The notes under the pieces were generated by a model. The model was not told the DNA's origin, ran no database searches, and saw only the letters and a program-made list of their open reading frames with translations. Both the position numbers and the translations under genes were made by a program. From WHSW01 sp963842795 (GTDB lineage: Bacteria; Actinomycetota; Thermoleophilia; Solirubrobacterales; 70-9): a DNA stretch of 64,000 nucleotides. The stretch spans positions 62,001-126,000 of the forward strand of contig CAWJHV010000006.1 of assembly GCA_963842795.1 (NCBI GenBank). The letters run 5' to 3'. Below, piece after piece: positions 39,509 to 49,159 of this stretch (the first letter of the stretch is position 1; every line of letters begins with the position of its first letter).

Positions 39509-40414
39509 GCGCCCGAGATCCCGGTCCTGCCCACCGACGAGGAGGTCGCCGAGATCATCCTCGGCCCCGAGTCGCTCGCCTGGCGGGCCTCGGCGACCCC
39601 CGCTACTTCTTCGGCGCCGGCTACGCGCTGCTGCTCCAGGTCGCCCATCCGACCGTCGGCTCGGGCGTGCGCGACCACTCGAACTTCCAGGCGGACCCCT
39701 GGGGGCGGCTGATGCGGACCACGGACTACCTCTACCTGCTCGTCTACGGCGGGCGCGGCCGGCCGCCGATGGGCCGGCGGCTGCGCGAGCTGCACAAGTC
39801 GATCAAGGGCGTCAACCCGGACGGCAGCCGCTACCACGCGCTCGAGCCGGAGGCCTACGCCTGGGTGCACGCGACCCTGATCGAGGCCACGTTCGTCACC
39901 GGCGAGCGCTTCGTCGGCGGGATCAGCGCGGCCGACCGCGAGCGCCTCTACGCCGAGTACATGCCGCTCGGGCGGCTGGTCGGGGTGCGCCCCGGCGACC
40001 TGCCGGAGACCCTGGCCGAGTTCCGCGACTACGTCGACACGATGATCGCCGAGCGCCTCGTCCGCCACGAGACGGTCGACCTGCTGATCGACCTGCTCGA
40101 GCAGCCCGGCGCCGCCGGGCGTGCCGGTGATCGACCAGCTCTGGCCGCTGTTGCGGGTCGCGCCCTCGCGGGCGCTGCGAGACCGCGACGCTCGGGCTGC
40201 TGCCGCCGCTGCTGCGCGAGCGTTTCGGGGTGCGGTGGACGCGACGCGCAGCAGGCCGAGCTGCGGGCGCTCGGCGCGGCATCGCGGGCGCTGACGCCCG
40301 GTGCTGCCGGCGCGGCTGCGCAACGTCGGCCCGGAGTACCTGCGCCGGCGCCGCGAGGCGATCGCGCGCGGCCCGCTGGGCGCCGGCGCGAGCCGCTCGC
40401 GCGCGGCCGCTTGA
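39505..40414 (+). CDS. MpaB/latex-clearing-type oxygenase family protein (DUF2236)
   Basis: GTG 39505 with a frame change near 39515 and another near 39585. The core is intact: GDPRYFFGAGYALLLQVAHP with the conserved His of this heme-type family, TVGSGVRDHSNFQADPWGRL and MRTTDYLYLLVYGG, then ALEPEAYAWVHATLIEATFV. Breaks near 40125, 40180 and 40300. End RNVGPEYLRRRREAIARGPL and TGA 40412. Relatives include rubber oxygenase Lcp and the fungal MpaB, which cleave isoprenoid double bonds. Sits between two TetR genes and before an R2-like oxidase. Confidence 0.8.
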
Positions 40415-40440
40415 CATTAATTAACCGGTTGGATAATAAT
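40411..40440 (+). promoter_or_regulatory. Strong sigma-70 promoter with KstR-like palindrome
   Basis: TTGACA (40411-40416), 17 bases, TAATAA (40434-40439), in a 30-base AT-rich island. The spacer holds the palindromes TTAATTAA and AACCGGTT. ATTAACCGGTTGGA (40420-40433) fits the KstR consensus TnnAACnnGTTnnA at 7 of 8 fixed positions. The MpaB stop lies inside the -35. The R2-like gene begins 38 bases after the -10. Confidence 0.7.
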
Positions 40441-40477
40441 TGCGCGCGACCCGCGACGGCGAGCCCGAGGAGCGACG

Positions 40478-41457
40478 ATGGCGACCACCCAGACGAACCG
40501 AAACGGCGACGGCGAGTACGAGGTCTCGGACGACCTGAGCGCGCTCGACGTGCTGCTCGACGGCGACATCGACAAGGTGATGGCGAACCTCGACCGGATC
40601 GTCGAGGCCGCCCCCTCCTACAAGAAGCTGATCTCGCGCTGGGAGAACCAGGGCTGGAACTCCGAGAGCTTCGACTTCACCGCGCGACGCCGAGGAGTGG
40701 AACGACGGCACGACCTGGAGCGAGGAGGAGCGGCGGTTCATGCTCTTCGGCCTCTCGCAGTTCTTCATCGGCGAGGAGCGGGTGACGACCGAGCTGCTGC
40801 CGTTCGCGATCGCGGCGCCGACCGACGACCAGCGGATCTTCCTCGCCTCGCAGATCGCCGACGAGGCGCGCCACTGCGTCTTCTTCGACCGCTTCTTCCG
40901 CGAGGTGCTCGGCGCCGACACGCAGACGATCGCCGACAACCTCGCCGCGCAGCGCGCAGAACACCAACGACGAGTTCAAGGAGCTCTTCGACGGGATCCT
41001 GCACGACTGCGCCGAGACGCTGCGCAAGGACCCCTCCGACATGGAGGCGCTGGTCCGCGGGATCACCGTCTACATGATCGTGATCGAGGGCACCCTGGCG
41101 CTGACCGGCGCGCGCTTCATCCTCCGCTCGCTGAAGGAGATGGACCGGCTGCCGGGCTTCCGCGACGGCTTCACCCACGTCAACCGCGACGAGTCGCGCC
41201 ACGTCGGCTTCGGGGTCAAGTTCCTCGCCGACGCGATCAAGGCGGACGAGCGCTACAAGCAGGTCGTCCAGGAGACGCTGCAGGAGACGCTCCCGGTCGG
41301 CGTGCTCGCGTTCTCGCCCGACTGGGTCGAGGACCGCTACGACTTCGAGACGCCCTTCTACCACTCCAAGGAGGTGTTCGAGTACGCGATGAAGTCGCTG
41401 TCGAAGAAGCTCGCGGCGATGGGGATGGCGCCGGGCGCCGCGGGGGCGCCGGCTTGA
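40478..41457 (+). CDS. R2-like diiron/manganese-iron oxidase (ribonucleotide reductase R2 fold)
   Basis: ATG 40478. Ferritin-like four-helix bundle with metal ligands in FFIGEERVTTELLPFAIA (first Glu), QIADEARHCVFFDRFF (E-x-x-H), YMIVIEGTLALTGARFILRS (Glu) and GFTHVNRDESRHVGFGVKFL (E-x-x-H). Frame changes near 40682 and 40952. About 325 residues. Spacing and the absence of NrdA nearby fit R2lox-like ligand-binding oxidases of actinobacteria better than true NrdB. Its stop overlaps the TTG of the next TetR gene. Confidence 0.8.
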
Positions 41458-42089
41458 GCGAGCGCCGCCGAGCCGCGCGCCGGCGCGCGGGCCGGGGCGG
41501 CCCGCGTCCGACGCGCCGGAGCGCATCCTCGAGGCCGCGCTTCGAGGTGCTCAAGCGCGACGGCTACGCCGGGCCTGACGACGGCCAAGGTCGCCGCCGC
41601 GTCGGGCCAGAACAAGGCGCTGATCTCCTACTACTTCGGCTCCAAGCAGGGCCTGGTGGCCGCGGTTGCGCGCCGGGTCTCGGAGACGATCACGACGAGG
41701 TCCTCGGCGGGCTCGGCGAGCCCGCGGCGACGCCGGCGACGCTCGTCCGCGGGCTCGCCGACGGCGTCTGGCGGGTGATCGACCGCGACGAGGGCATCCA
41801 GCGCGTCTACTTCGACCTCGCCTCGCAGTCGGTCGTCGATCCCGAGGTCGGCGAGATCCTGGCCGAGATGAAGCAGGGCCACCGGGCGATCCTGCGCGAG
41901 CTGCTGCGCGGCCTCGACGCGGCCGCCGGCCGCGCGAGACATCGACGGGATCGCGGTCTTCCTCGTCGCCGGGCTCGAGGGGCTGTCGCTCGAGCGCCTC
42001 GAGCGCGGCGAGACGCCCGGCGCTGCGCGCGCGCGCGGGAGCTGTTCGTCGAGCGGCGTCGGCCGCGGTCGAGCGCGCCGCGCCGCTAG
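41454..42089 (+). CDS. TetR-family regulator, frame breaks
   Basis: TTG 41454 in a TTGA overlap. DNA-binding part: ERILEAAFEVLKRDGYAG, TTAKVAAASGQNKALISYYF and GSKQGLVAAVARRVSETI, with frame changes near 41545, 41575 and 41690. Ligand part RGLADGVWRVIDRDEGIQRV and YFDLASQSVVDPEVGEILAE is in one frame. Shifts again near 41938 and 42020; TAG near 42089. Linked translationally to the R2-like oxidase, so it may bind the palindromes at 40417-40430. Confidence 0.75.
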   Translation: MSERRRAARRRAGRGGPRPTRRSASSRPRFEVLKRDGYAGPDDGQGRRRVGPEQGADLLLLRLQAGPGGRGCAPGLGDDHDEVLGGLGEPAATPATLVRGLADGVWRVIDRDEGIQRVYFDLASQSVVDPEVGEILAEMKQGHRAILRELLRGLDAAAGRARHRRDRGLPRRRARGAVARAPRARRDARRCARARELFVERRRPRSSAPRR

Positions 42090-42099
42090 GTTCGCGCCC

Positions 42100-43321
42100 G
42101 TGCTCGAGCTGCTGCGCAAGGCGTTCGCGCTGCGCCCGCCGCGCGACGCTGCGCCTGCGCCTCCTGCGCTGGGTCGGCGGGCTCGATCGCCGCGAGTTCC
42201 CGTGGGCGCTCGGCGCCCTGGTCGCGGTCGCGATCGCCGCGCTGGTCGCGCTCGCGCGGCCGCTGCGCGGCGCTCGGGGATCGCGATCGCGGCCCCGCTC
42301 GCGCTCGCCGAGCTGGCGCTCGCGCGGCTCGCGCTGGCAGAGCCTGCGCAGCGCCCAGGCGGTGCGCGAGCAGCTCGCCGAGCTCGAGCCGCCCGACGAC
42401 GAGCGCCGCTCGCGCTTCCCGCGCAGCCACCTGATCGTGCCGCCGCTGATGCTCTGGCCGCGCGGGCGTCCGCCACCGGCGCGGGGTCGAGTACGCGCGC
42501 GACGGCGGCCGGCCGCTGCGCCTCGACGTCTACGAGCCCGACGAGCCGCCGCCGACGGCGCCGCGCCCGGCGATCGTCCAGGTCCACGGCGGCGGCTGGA
42601 TCGCCGGCAGCCGCTCCGAGCAGGGCATCCCGCTGCTCAACCACCTCGCCGCGCCACGGCTGGGTCGGCTTCAACATCGACTACCGGCTGAGCCCCGGCG
42701 CGACCTTCCCCGACCACCTCGTCGACGTCAAGCGGGCGATCGCCTGGGTGCGCGAGCACGCCGCCGAGTACGGCGCCGACCCCGACTTCGTCTGCCTCAC
42801 CGGCGGCTCGGCCGGCGGGCACCTGTGCGCGCTCGCGGCGCTCACCGCCGACGATCCCGCCTTCCAGCCCGGGTTCGAGGACGCCGACACGTCGGTCGCC
42901 GCCGCGGTCCCGTTCTACGGCGTCTACGACCTCACCGAACGCCGAGGGCGTCTACTACCCGGAGCTGCTCGAGTGGGTGCTCGAGCGCCACGTGTTCAAG
43001 GCGCGGCTCGAGGACGACCCGCAGCGCTTCCGCGACGCCTCGCCGACCCACCGCGTCCACGCCGGGCGCGCCGCCGTTCCTGGTCCTGCACGGCGAGCAC
43101 GACACGCTGGTCCCGGTCGCCGACGCGCGGCGGTTCGTCGCGCGAGCTGCGCGCCGTGTCGGACAGCCCGGTCCTCTACGCCGAGCTCGCCGGTGCCGAG
43201 CACGCCTTCGACATCGTGCCCGTCGGTGCGCACGGCGCGGGTCGTGGAGGCGATCGAGCGCTTCCTGGCGACCGTCAGGGCCGGGCGCGCAGTCGGCGCA
43301 CCTGCACAGGCGATCGGTTAG
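42100..43321 (+). CDS. Alpha/beta hydrolase (HSL-type esterase) with N-terminal membrane segment
   Basis: GTG 42100: VLELLRKAFALRPPRDA, then two hydrophobic segments (WALGALVAVAIAALVALARP). Hydrolase part after shifts near 42150, 42275 and 42483: PRPAIVQVHGGGWIAGSRSE oxyanion loop, LTGGSAGGHLCALAALTADD with nucleophile Ser, PFLVLHGEHDTLVPVADARR with Asp, and AEHAFDIVP with His. Breaks near 42655, 42945, 43070, 43145 and 43230. TAG 43319. The HGGGW signature places it with steryl or acyl ester hydrolases; lipid context fits but substrate is unknown. Confidence 0.82.
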
Positions 43322-43355
43322 GTTCCCGGCGAGCGACACCGAGCGGAGGAGACCC

Positions 43356-43742
43356 GTGGACGTAAGCTCGCTCAAGAACACGCCCCTGTTCGCCGACGTG
43401 CCCGACGAGGCGCTGACCAAGGTGGCGACGTTCGCAACCCTCGAGTCGGCGGTCGAGGGCAAGACGATCATCCGCGAGGGCGGCTTCTCGAACGACTTCT
43501 ACATCATCGAGGACGGCACGGTGAAGGTCGAGCGCGAGGGCGAGCACCTCGCCGACCTCGGCCCCGGCGACGTCTTCGGCGAGCAGGGCCTGCTGGAGAA
43601 GCAGGAGCGCTCGGCGACGGTGACCGCGACCTCGCCGGTGCGGCTGATCAAGATCGAGCATTGGGAGCTCTCGCGGATGAAGCAGGCGATGCCCGACGTG
43701 GTCGAGCAGCTCCGCCAGAAGGTCGAGGAGCGGGCGGACTGA
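43356..43742 (+). CDS. Single-domain cyclic-nucleotide-binding protein
   Basis: GTG 43356 after GGAGGAGACCC; 128 residues in one frame. One Crp-type beta-roll: LKNTPLFADVPDEALTKVAT, NDFYIIEDGTVKVEREGEHL, ADLGPGDVFGEQGLLEKQER. The phosphate-binding cassette G-E-x-G-L-L is followed by R-S-A, so binding of a cyclic nucleotide is plausible. There is no helix-turn-helix domain; a short C-terminal helix ends the protein. It may sense a nucleotide for a partner protein. Confidence 0.87.
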   Translation: MDVSSLKNTPLFADVPDEALTKVATFATLESAVEGKTIIREGGFSNDFYIIEDGTVKVEREGEHLADLGPGDVFGEQGLLEKQERSATVTATSPVRLIKIEHWELSRMKQAMPDVVEQLRQKVEERAD

Positions 43743-43772
43743 GGCTCGCGCGGCGGCGCGGTCGTGCGCCGC

Positions 43773-44399
43773 TCAGCCGCTGTAGGCGCCAGCCCGAGCG
43801 CCCGCTCGTAAGGCGTCGCGGTCGTGTACGGGCTCGCCGTGGGCGAGGATCACGAGCTCGAACGGCAGCTCGAGCAGGGCTCGCAGGGCAGGCAGCGCCC
43901 GATCGGAGTGCGCCGGAGAGTCCCAGACGCGGAGCTCGCCGCCGGGGGCGGCGAAGGCGTCGGCGAACACCAGCGCGCGCTGGTCCGGCAGCCACAGCGG
44001 GGTCTCCATGCGCCCGCGGCCGTCGTAGAGCGCGAGCAGGCCGCCGGGGAGCTCGCTGCCGGGCTCGATCGGCTCGAGTTCGGTCGCCGGGACGTCATCG
44101 CGCCAGTAGAGCCACGGGCCGAAGGCACGCGCCCCGTAGCGGGCGCTGAACAGGTCGACGTCGCGGACGTGGTCGGGCTTGAGCACGACCGCCATGGTCG
44201 GCGGAGCTTCGGCGAGCCGCTCCCAGAGCGCGCCACCCTCATCGCGCGGCGCAAGCGGGTCGAGCACGGCCACCTCGTCGCCGGAGTGGACGCAGGTAGA
44301 GGTCACCGTCGGCTCCCAGTCGGAGTCCTCGTTCCAAGCCGGGTGCTCGGTTCGCCAGATCCAGAGACCCGGGGCGAGGTCGCGGATCTCGGTCGCCAT
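43773..44399 (-). CDS. Metallo-beta-lactamase-fold-like protein, degenerate metal site
   Basis: ATG 44399 (MATEIRDLAPGLWIWRTEHP), 208 residues, one frame. The start resembles MBL hydrolases (LAPGLWIWRT, STCVHSGDEVAVLDPLAP), and the end has ELVILAHGEPVHDRDALRAG. In place of H-x-H-x-D-H there is only VVLKPDHVRDVDLFSARYGA, so the dinuclear site is largely lost. Related proteins are annotated as MBL-fold or glyoxalase-II-like. A catalytic role is doubtful. Convergent with the cyclic-nucleotide-binding gene, divergent from the riboswitch operon. Confidence 0.65.
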   Translation of the reverse strand: MATEIRDLAPGLWIWRTEHPAWNEDSDWEPTVTSTCVHSGDEVAVLDPLAPRDEGGALWERLAEAPPTMAVVLKPDHVRDVDLFSARYGARAFGPWLYWRDDVPATELEPIEPGSELPGGLLALYDGRGRMETPLWLPDQRALVFADAFAAPGGELRVWDSPAHSDRALPALRALLELPFELVILAHGEPVHDRDALRAGARAGAYSG

Positions 44400-44462
44400 G
44401 CGGGGCATTCTCCCAGCGCCGCCCGGCGCCGCGACGCGGACTAGACTGCCGCTCGTACATAC

Positions 44463-44622
44463 GGCCGGTGGCCAAGGGAAGTCCGGTGCGAAACCGGCGC
44501 GGTCCCGCCACTGTGACCGGGCAAGACGGCCTCGCGAGACACCGAGTCAGCCACTGAGGCGCACCGTCGCCTCGGGAAGGCGCGATAGCCGGCCCGGAAG
44601 CCAGGAGACCTGCCTCCGGCCA
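44463..44622 (+). promoter_or_regulatory. Cobalamin riboswitch
   Basis: Conserved parts in order: GGCCAAGGGAAGTCCGGTGC, GAAACCGGCGCGGTCCCGCC followed by ACTGTGA, and the B12 box GAAGCCAGGAGACCTGCC at about 44596-44613. Downstream, AGCCA near 44631 can pair with TGGCT near 44649, across the region AGGAAAGGG that serves as ribosome site of the first gene, which suggests control of translation (inference). Controls the operon 44659-51318. Confidence 0.95.
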
Positions 44623-44658
44623 GCCAATCACGTCCCTCGAGGAAAGGGTGGCTCTTCA

Positions 44659-45686
44659 ATGACCACACGTATCCCCCTCGCGCCAGGCGCGCTCGTGACC
44701 CTGGTCGCGATCTGCGCACTGGCGCTGATCCCGGCGTCTGCCTCCGCGGCGGTCACCGCCAAGCTCCGCGTGCTCACCCCGGACCGCGTGCTCGATCCGG
44801 GCACCACCTACATCGTCGCCGACGACGTCACCGTCCCGACCCGGCCCGACGCCGACTGCTTCGGGCCTCCGGGCGGCTCCGGGACCGAGTTCGGCTACGA
44901 GAAGCCCAACGCGCTCACGCTGCTGGCGACCGCCGGGCGGACGACGAAGAGCGTCGCGCCGCTCTCGCTCACCGACCAGTTCGGCTTCGGCCTCGGCATC
45001 TGCGGGATCGGCGGGGCGAAGGCCGTCTCGGGCGAGAGCTTCTGGTACTTCAAGGCCAACCACCTCGAGGCCTCGGTTGGCGCCGACCAGCTCGAGGTCA
45101 CACGACGGCGACCAGGTCCTCTTCTACCTGGCACCGGACGACTTCCCGAACCCGAACCCGGCCGAGCTCGAGCTGCAGGCGCCGGCGCGCGCGCAGGCGG
45201 GCCAGCCGTTCACGGTCACGGTGGTCGAGCACAAGTGCGTGACCGACCAGGACACGTTCGAGACCACGTGCACGAGCGGGCCGGCCGCCGGGGTCACGGT
45301 CGGCGGCGGCGACGCGCCGGCGGTCACCGGGGCCGACGGCACCGCGCAGCTGGTGGTCGGCTCGCCCGGCGACGCCCAGATCGGCGCCGGCCGCGGCACC
45401 GACATCCCCTCGGAGGTCCTCGCCACGTGCGTCGGCGAGCAGCTCGACGACTGCCCGGCGGTCCGCGGCGAGCGGCTCGTCGGCAGCCCGGAGGGCGACC
45501 GGATCAAGGGCACCAAGGGCGACGACTCGATCCGCTCGCGCGGCGGCGACGACCGGATCGACGCGCGCCAGGGCGGCGCCGACACGATCAACTGCGGCAA
45601 GGGCCGCGACAAGGTCAAGATCAAGCGGAGCGCGGTGGCGCAGACCGACGTCAAGGGCAGCTGCGAGAAGGTCAGAGAGGAAGTGA
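44659..45686 (+). CDS. Exported DUF4430 protein with RTX-like tail
   Basis: ATG 44659; signal peptide ALVTLVAICALALIPASASA. The first 150 residues include the DUF4430 pattern GESFWYFKANHLEASVGADQ and, after a frame change near 45100, DGDQVLFYLAPDDFPNP. This is the fold of the C-terminal beta domain of transcobalamin/intrinsic factor. Next an Ig-like segment (AGQPFTVTVVEHKCVTDQDT), then a calcium-binding RTX-like repeat tail: KGDDSIRSRGGDDRIDARQG, GADTINCGKGRDKVKI. TGA 45684 overlaps the next GTG after a shift near 45670. First gene under the B12 riboswitch: likely binds cobalamin outside the membrane. Confidence 0.8.
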
Positions 45687-46626
45687 GCCGTCGCGCCGCA
45701 GCGCGGTCGGGTCGCGGCGGTGCTCGCCGTCGCGACCACCGGCTGCGGCCTCGGGCCAGGGGAGTCGAGCCCCGGGGAGGCGACGCTGACGGTCACCCGC
45801 GACTACGGCTCCGAGCCGGTTCTCGAGGCCACCGAGACCGACCCGTCGGAGTCCGAGACCGTGATCCGCTTCCTCGACCGCGAGGCCGAGATCACGACCC
45901 GCTTCGGCGGCGGCTTCGTGCACTCGATCGACGGCACCGCCGGTGAGCATCGCCGGCGGTCGCTCGCTCGACTGGTTCTTCTTCGTCAACGGGATCGAGA
46001 GCCCGCGCGGCAGCGCCGAGGTCGGCGTCCGGGGCGGCGACCGGATCTGGTGGGACTACCGCGACTGGACGAACGCGATCTCGACGCCGGCGGTGGTGGG
46101 GTCATGGCCCGAGCCCTTCCTCCAGGCGTCGACCCCCGACGCCGAGCGGCTCGAGGTCGCGGTCGAGTGCCTGGGGACGCCGGCGCCCTGCGACGAGGTC
46201 GCCGAGCGCCTCGACGACGCCGGCGTCCAGGTGAGCCGCGGCCCCGGCGCCGGCGAGGCGGCGGGCCCCCGGCTGCTGGTGGGCCCGTGGGCCCGAGTGC
46301 GGGCGGACCCGCTCGCCGCCGAGCTCGACGACGGCCCGGCGACCAGCGGCGTGTTCGCGCGGTTCGCCTCCGGCGGTGGCGGCTGGCGCCTGGAGCTGCT
46401 CGACCCGGCGCGGCGAGACGGCGCGCACGCTCGGCGGCGGCAGCGGCCTCGTGGCCGGGGTGCGCCGTCGCTCCGAGCCCGCGACCTGGCTGGTCACCGG
46501 CACCGACCCGGCGGGGGTCGAGCGCGCCGCGGAGCTGCTCGGCGCCGACGACCTCTCCGATCGCTACGCGGTCGCGACCGGCGCGGCACGCGACTCGATC
46601 CCGGCGCCGGTGACGGGGACGGATGA
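45683..46626 (+). CDS. DUF4430 lipoprotein
   Basis: GTG 45683; after frame changes near 45710 the signal VAAVLAVATTGCG ends in a lipobox Cys. Then ATLTVTRDYGSEPVLEATET, IRFLDREAEITTRFGGGFVH, and after a shift near 45945 the DUF4430 hallmark RSLDWFFFVNGIESPRGSAE with VGVRGGDRIWWDYRDW. The remaining 170 residues form a second domain of unknown fold (EVAVECLGTPAPCDEVAERL, PRLLVGPWARVRADPLAAEL). A shift near 46420; TGA 46624 overlaps the EcfT ATG. Probably a membrane-tethered cobalamin-binding protein working with the ECF transporter. Confidence 0.8.
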
Positions 46627-47513
46627 GGTCGGCGCTCGCCTACCGGCCGCGGCCCGGGCCGCTGGCGGGCGCCAGCGCGGCCTCGGCGACCGTCTACCTC
46701 GGGTCGATCGCGGTGGTCGCGTTCGTCTACTCGAACCCGATCGTGCTCGGCGGCACCGCGGCCGCCGTCGCCGTCGCCGGGCTGGCGGCGGGAGCCCGCG
46801 GGGCGCTCGCCGCGGCGACCCGCTGGGCGCTGACGCTCGCGGTCCTGATCGTGATCGTGAACGTGATCGCGTCCCAGCGCGGCGACACGATCCTCATCCG
46901 CGGCGGCGAGCTCCCCGTGCTCGGGCGGATCGACGTCAGCGCCGAGGCGCTCGTGGAGGGCGCGGTGCTCGGCCTGCGGATCGGCGTCGTGCTGTGCGCC
47001 TTCGCGGTGCACACGGCCTGCGTGGACCCCGACCGGATGCTGCGCCTGCTGCGGCCGGTCGCGCGTCACTCGGCGCTCACCGCGACCCTGATCACGCGCA
47101 TGGTGCCGCTCGCGGCGGCCGACAGCGCGCGGCTGCGCGAGGTGCAGTCGCTGCGGGGGCCCGCCGCGGCGCCCGCCGGCCGCGCGGCGCTCATCCGGCG
47201 GCTGGTCGCCGGCTCGCTCGACCGCGCCGTCGACATCGCCGCGACCCTCGAGCTGCGCGGCTACGCGCGCGGCGTCCCGCGCCGGGCCCCGGCGCGCCGC
47301 GCCTCCCGCCACGGGTGGCGGTTCGCGGCCGCCGGAGCGGCGATCACCGCGCTCGCCGTCGGCGCCAGGATCGCCGGCGTCGGGAGCTTCGAGGCCTACC
47401 CGACGATCGCCCTCGACGCCGACGCGGCGACCCTGGCGCTCGCCGCCGCCCTGCCGCTGCTGGCAGCCGCCCCGTACGCGGGGCTCGACCGCAGGTATCG
47501 CGGCCGTGGCTGA
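46623..47513 (+). CDS. ecfT: Energy-coupling factor transporter transmembrane protein EcfT (CbiQ-like)
   Basis: 296 residues, one frame, ATG in an ATGA overlap. Helices at WALTLAVLIVIVNVIASQRG and LVEGAVLGLRIGVVLCAFAV; coupling helix region RHSALTATLITRMVPLAAAD with SARLREVQSLRG, and AATLELRGYARGVPRRAPAR, which carries the second small-x-R-G motif that docks into the ATPases. Links the ATPase pair to the S-component encoded two genes further on. Confidence 0.9.
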   Translation: MRSALAYRPRPGPLAGASAASATVYLGSIAVVAFVYSNPIVLGGTAAAVAVAGLAAGARGALAAATRWALTLAVLIVIVNVIASQRGDTILIRGGELPVLGRIDVSAEALVEGAVLGLRIGVVLCAFAVHTACVDPDRMLRLLRPVARHSALTATLITRMVPLAAADSARLREVQSLRGPAAAPAGRAALIRRLVAGSLDRAVDIAATLELRGYARGVPRRAPARRASRHGWRFAAAGAAITALAVGARIAGVGSFEAYPTIALDADAATLALAAALPLLAAAPYAGLDRRYRGRG

Positions 47514-49159
47514 GCCGCTGGTGCGCATGGGCGCCTTCTCCTACGCCTACCCCGACGCGCGCGCGCCGGCCCTGCGCGAGGTCGAGCTCGCGCTCGACGC
47601 CGGCGAGCTGGCGATCCTCGCCGGTCGCTCCGGATGCGGGAAGTCGAGCCTGCTGCGGGCCTGCTGCGGGCTCGTCCCGCACTACCACGGCGGCGAGGTG
47701 GCGGGGACGCTCGAGGTCTGCGGCCTCGACGTGCGTGACCATGGCCCGGCCGAGCTCGGCGGGCTGGTCGGGCTTCGTCGGCCAGGACCCCGAGACGCAG
47801 GTCGTCTCGGCCACGGTGCGCGCCGAGCTCGAGCTGCCGCTCGAGCTCCGCGGCGAGCCGCCCGGCGCCCGGGCCCGGGCGATCGAGGAGGTGACGCTGG
47901 CGCTGGGCATCGAGGACCTCGCCGAGCGGCCGACCGACACGCTCTCGGGCGGCGAGCTGCAGCGGGTCGCCCTCGCCGCCGCGCTCGTCCTCCGCCCGCG
48001 GCTGGTGCTGCTCGACGAGCCCACGTCGCAGCTCGATCCGGTCGCCGGCGACGAGCTGATCGGTCTGCTGAGGAGGCTGAACGAGGAGTGGGGGATGGGC
48101 GTGCTGCTCGCCGAGCACCGGCTCGAGCGCTGCCTCGCCGCAGCCGACCGGGTGATCGCCCTGGACTCCGGGCGGGTCGTGCTTCGACGGCTCGCCCCGC
48201 GGCTACTGCGAGTGGGCGCTCGCCGCCGATCCGGAGCTGGCGCCCCCCGGTGCGCGCCTGTTCTCGCTCGCCGGGCTCGCGCCACCGCCCGTCTCGGTGA
48301 AGGAGGCCCGGGCCGCGCTGCGCGGATCGCCTCGCGGCGGCCGCTCCGGCGCCGCCGGCTCGCACCGGCGAAGCGCCCGTCACGCCGGCTGCGGCGGCGA
48401 TCGCGCGACGAGGGCGGCGCGCTGGAGGTCGCGCGACCTGTGGGTCGAGCTCGACGCGGGGCTCGGGCCGCGGGAGGTGCTGCGGTGGCTCGAGCTCGCG
48501 CTCGAGCCGGGCGAGCGGGTGGCGCTCATGGGCCGAAACGGAGCCGGCAAGAGCACCCTGCTGCGCGCCGCCGCGGGGCTCGTGGCGCCGGCCGCGGATC
48601 GATCCGGGCGCCCTCCGGGTGCGCGCTGCTGCCGCAGAGCCCCACCGACCTGCTGATCCGCGAGCGGGTCGCCGACGAGCTTCCGGGCGAGGCGGGACGC
48701 CGGGCGCTGGAGGCCGTCGGGCTCGAGTGGGCGGCGGAGAGCGACCCGCGCGACCTCTCCGGCGGCGAGCGCGAGCGCCTCGCGCTGGCGCTGGTGATGG
48801 GCGGCCGCGATACCGAGCGCGGCTGCCGGGCCTCGTCTGTCTCGACGAGCCGACCCGCGGCATGGACGCGGCCCGCAAGCTCGAGCTCTGCGGCTGGATC
48901 GGCGAGCTCGGCGAGCGCGGCTCGGCGGCGCTCGTCGCCACGCACGACGTCGAGTTCGCCGCCCGGTTCGCCTCGCGGGTCGTGCTGCTCGGCGACGGCG
49001 AGCTGATCGCCGACGGCCCGGCGGACGAGATCCTCTCCGGCGGCTGGTACTTCGCCACCGAGGTCGCCCGCATCCTCGGCGCGACGGGGGCGATCACGCC
49101 CGAGCAGGGCGCCGAGGTCCTGCTGGCGCGGAGCCCGGGAGGGGGTGGCGAGCGCGTGA
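47506..49159 (+). CDS. ECF transporter ATPase, two ABC domains in one chain (EcfA-EcfA')
   Basis: GTG 47506 within the EcfT end. Domain 1: Walker A ILAGRSGCGKSSLLRACCGL, Q loop VGFVGQDPETQVVSATVRAE after a shift near 47775, signature DTLSGGELQRVALAAALVLR, Walker B LVLLDEPTSQLDP. Linker with shifts near 48185 and 48340. Domain 2: VALMGRNGAGKSTLLRAAAG, SGCALLPQSPTDLLIRERVA, RDLSGGERERLALALVMGGR, LVCLDEPTRGMDAARKLELC and switch His in ALVATHDVEFAAR. Further breaks near 48595 and 48825. TGA 49157 overlaps the next GTG. About 550 residues; fused ECF ATPases are known but less common than separate ones. Confidence 0.87.

Noticed and set aside
40417..40424. TTAATTAA as an attachment or integration site.
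   Set aside because: No integrase and no repeated copy elsewhere; it fits a promoter spacer.
40478..41457. Class I ribonucleotide reductase small subunit proper.
   Set aside because: No NrdA gene beside it, and the oxygenase/TetR context fits R2-like oxidases better; activity cannot be decided from sequence alone.
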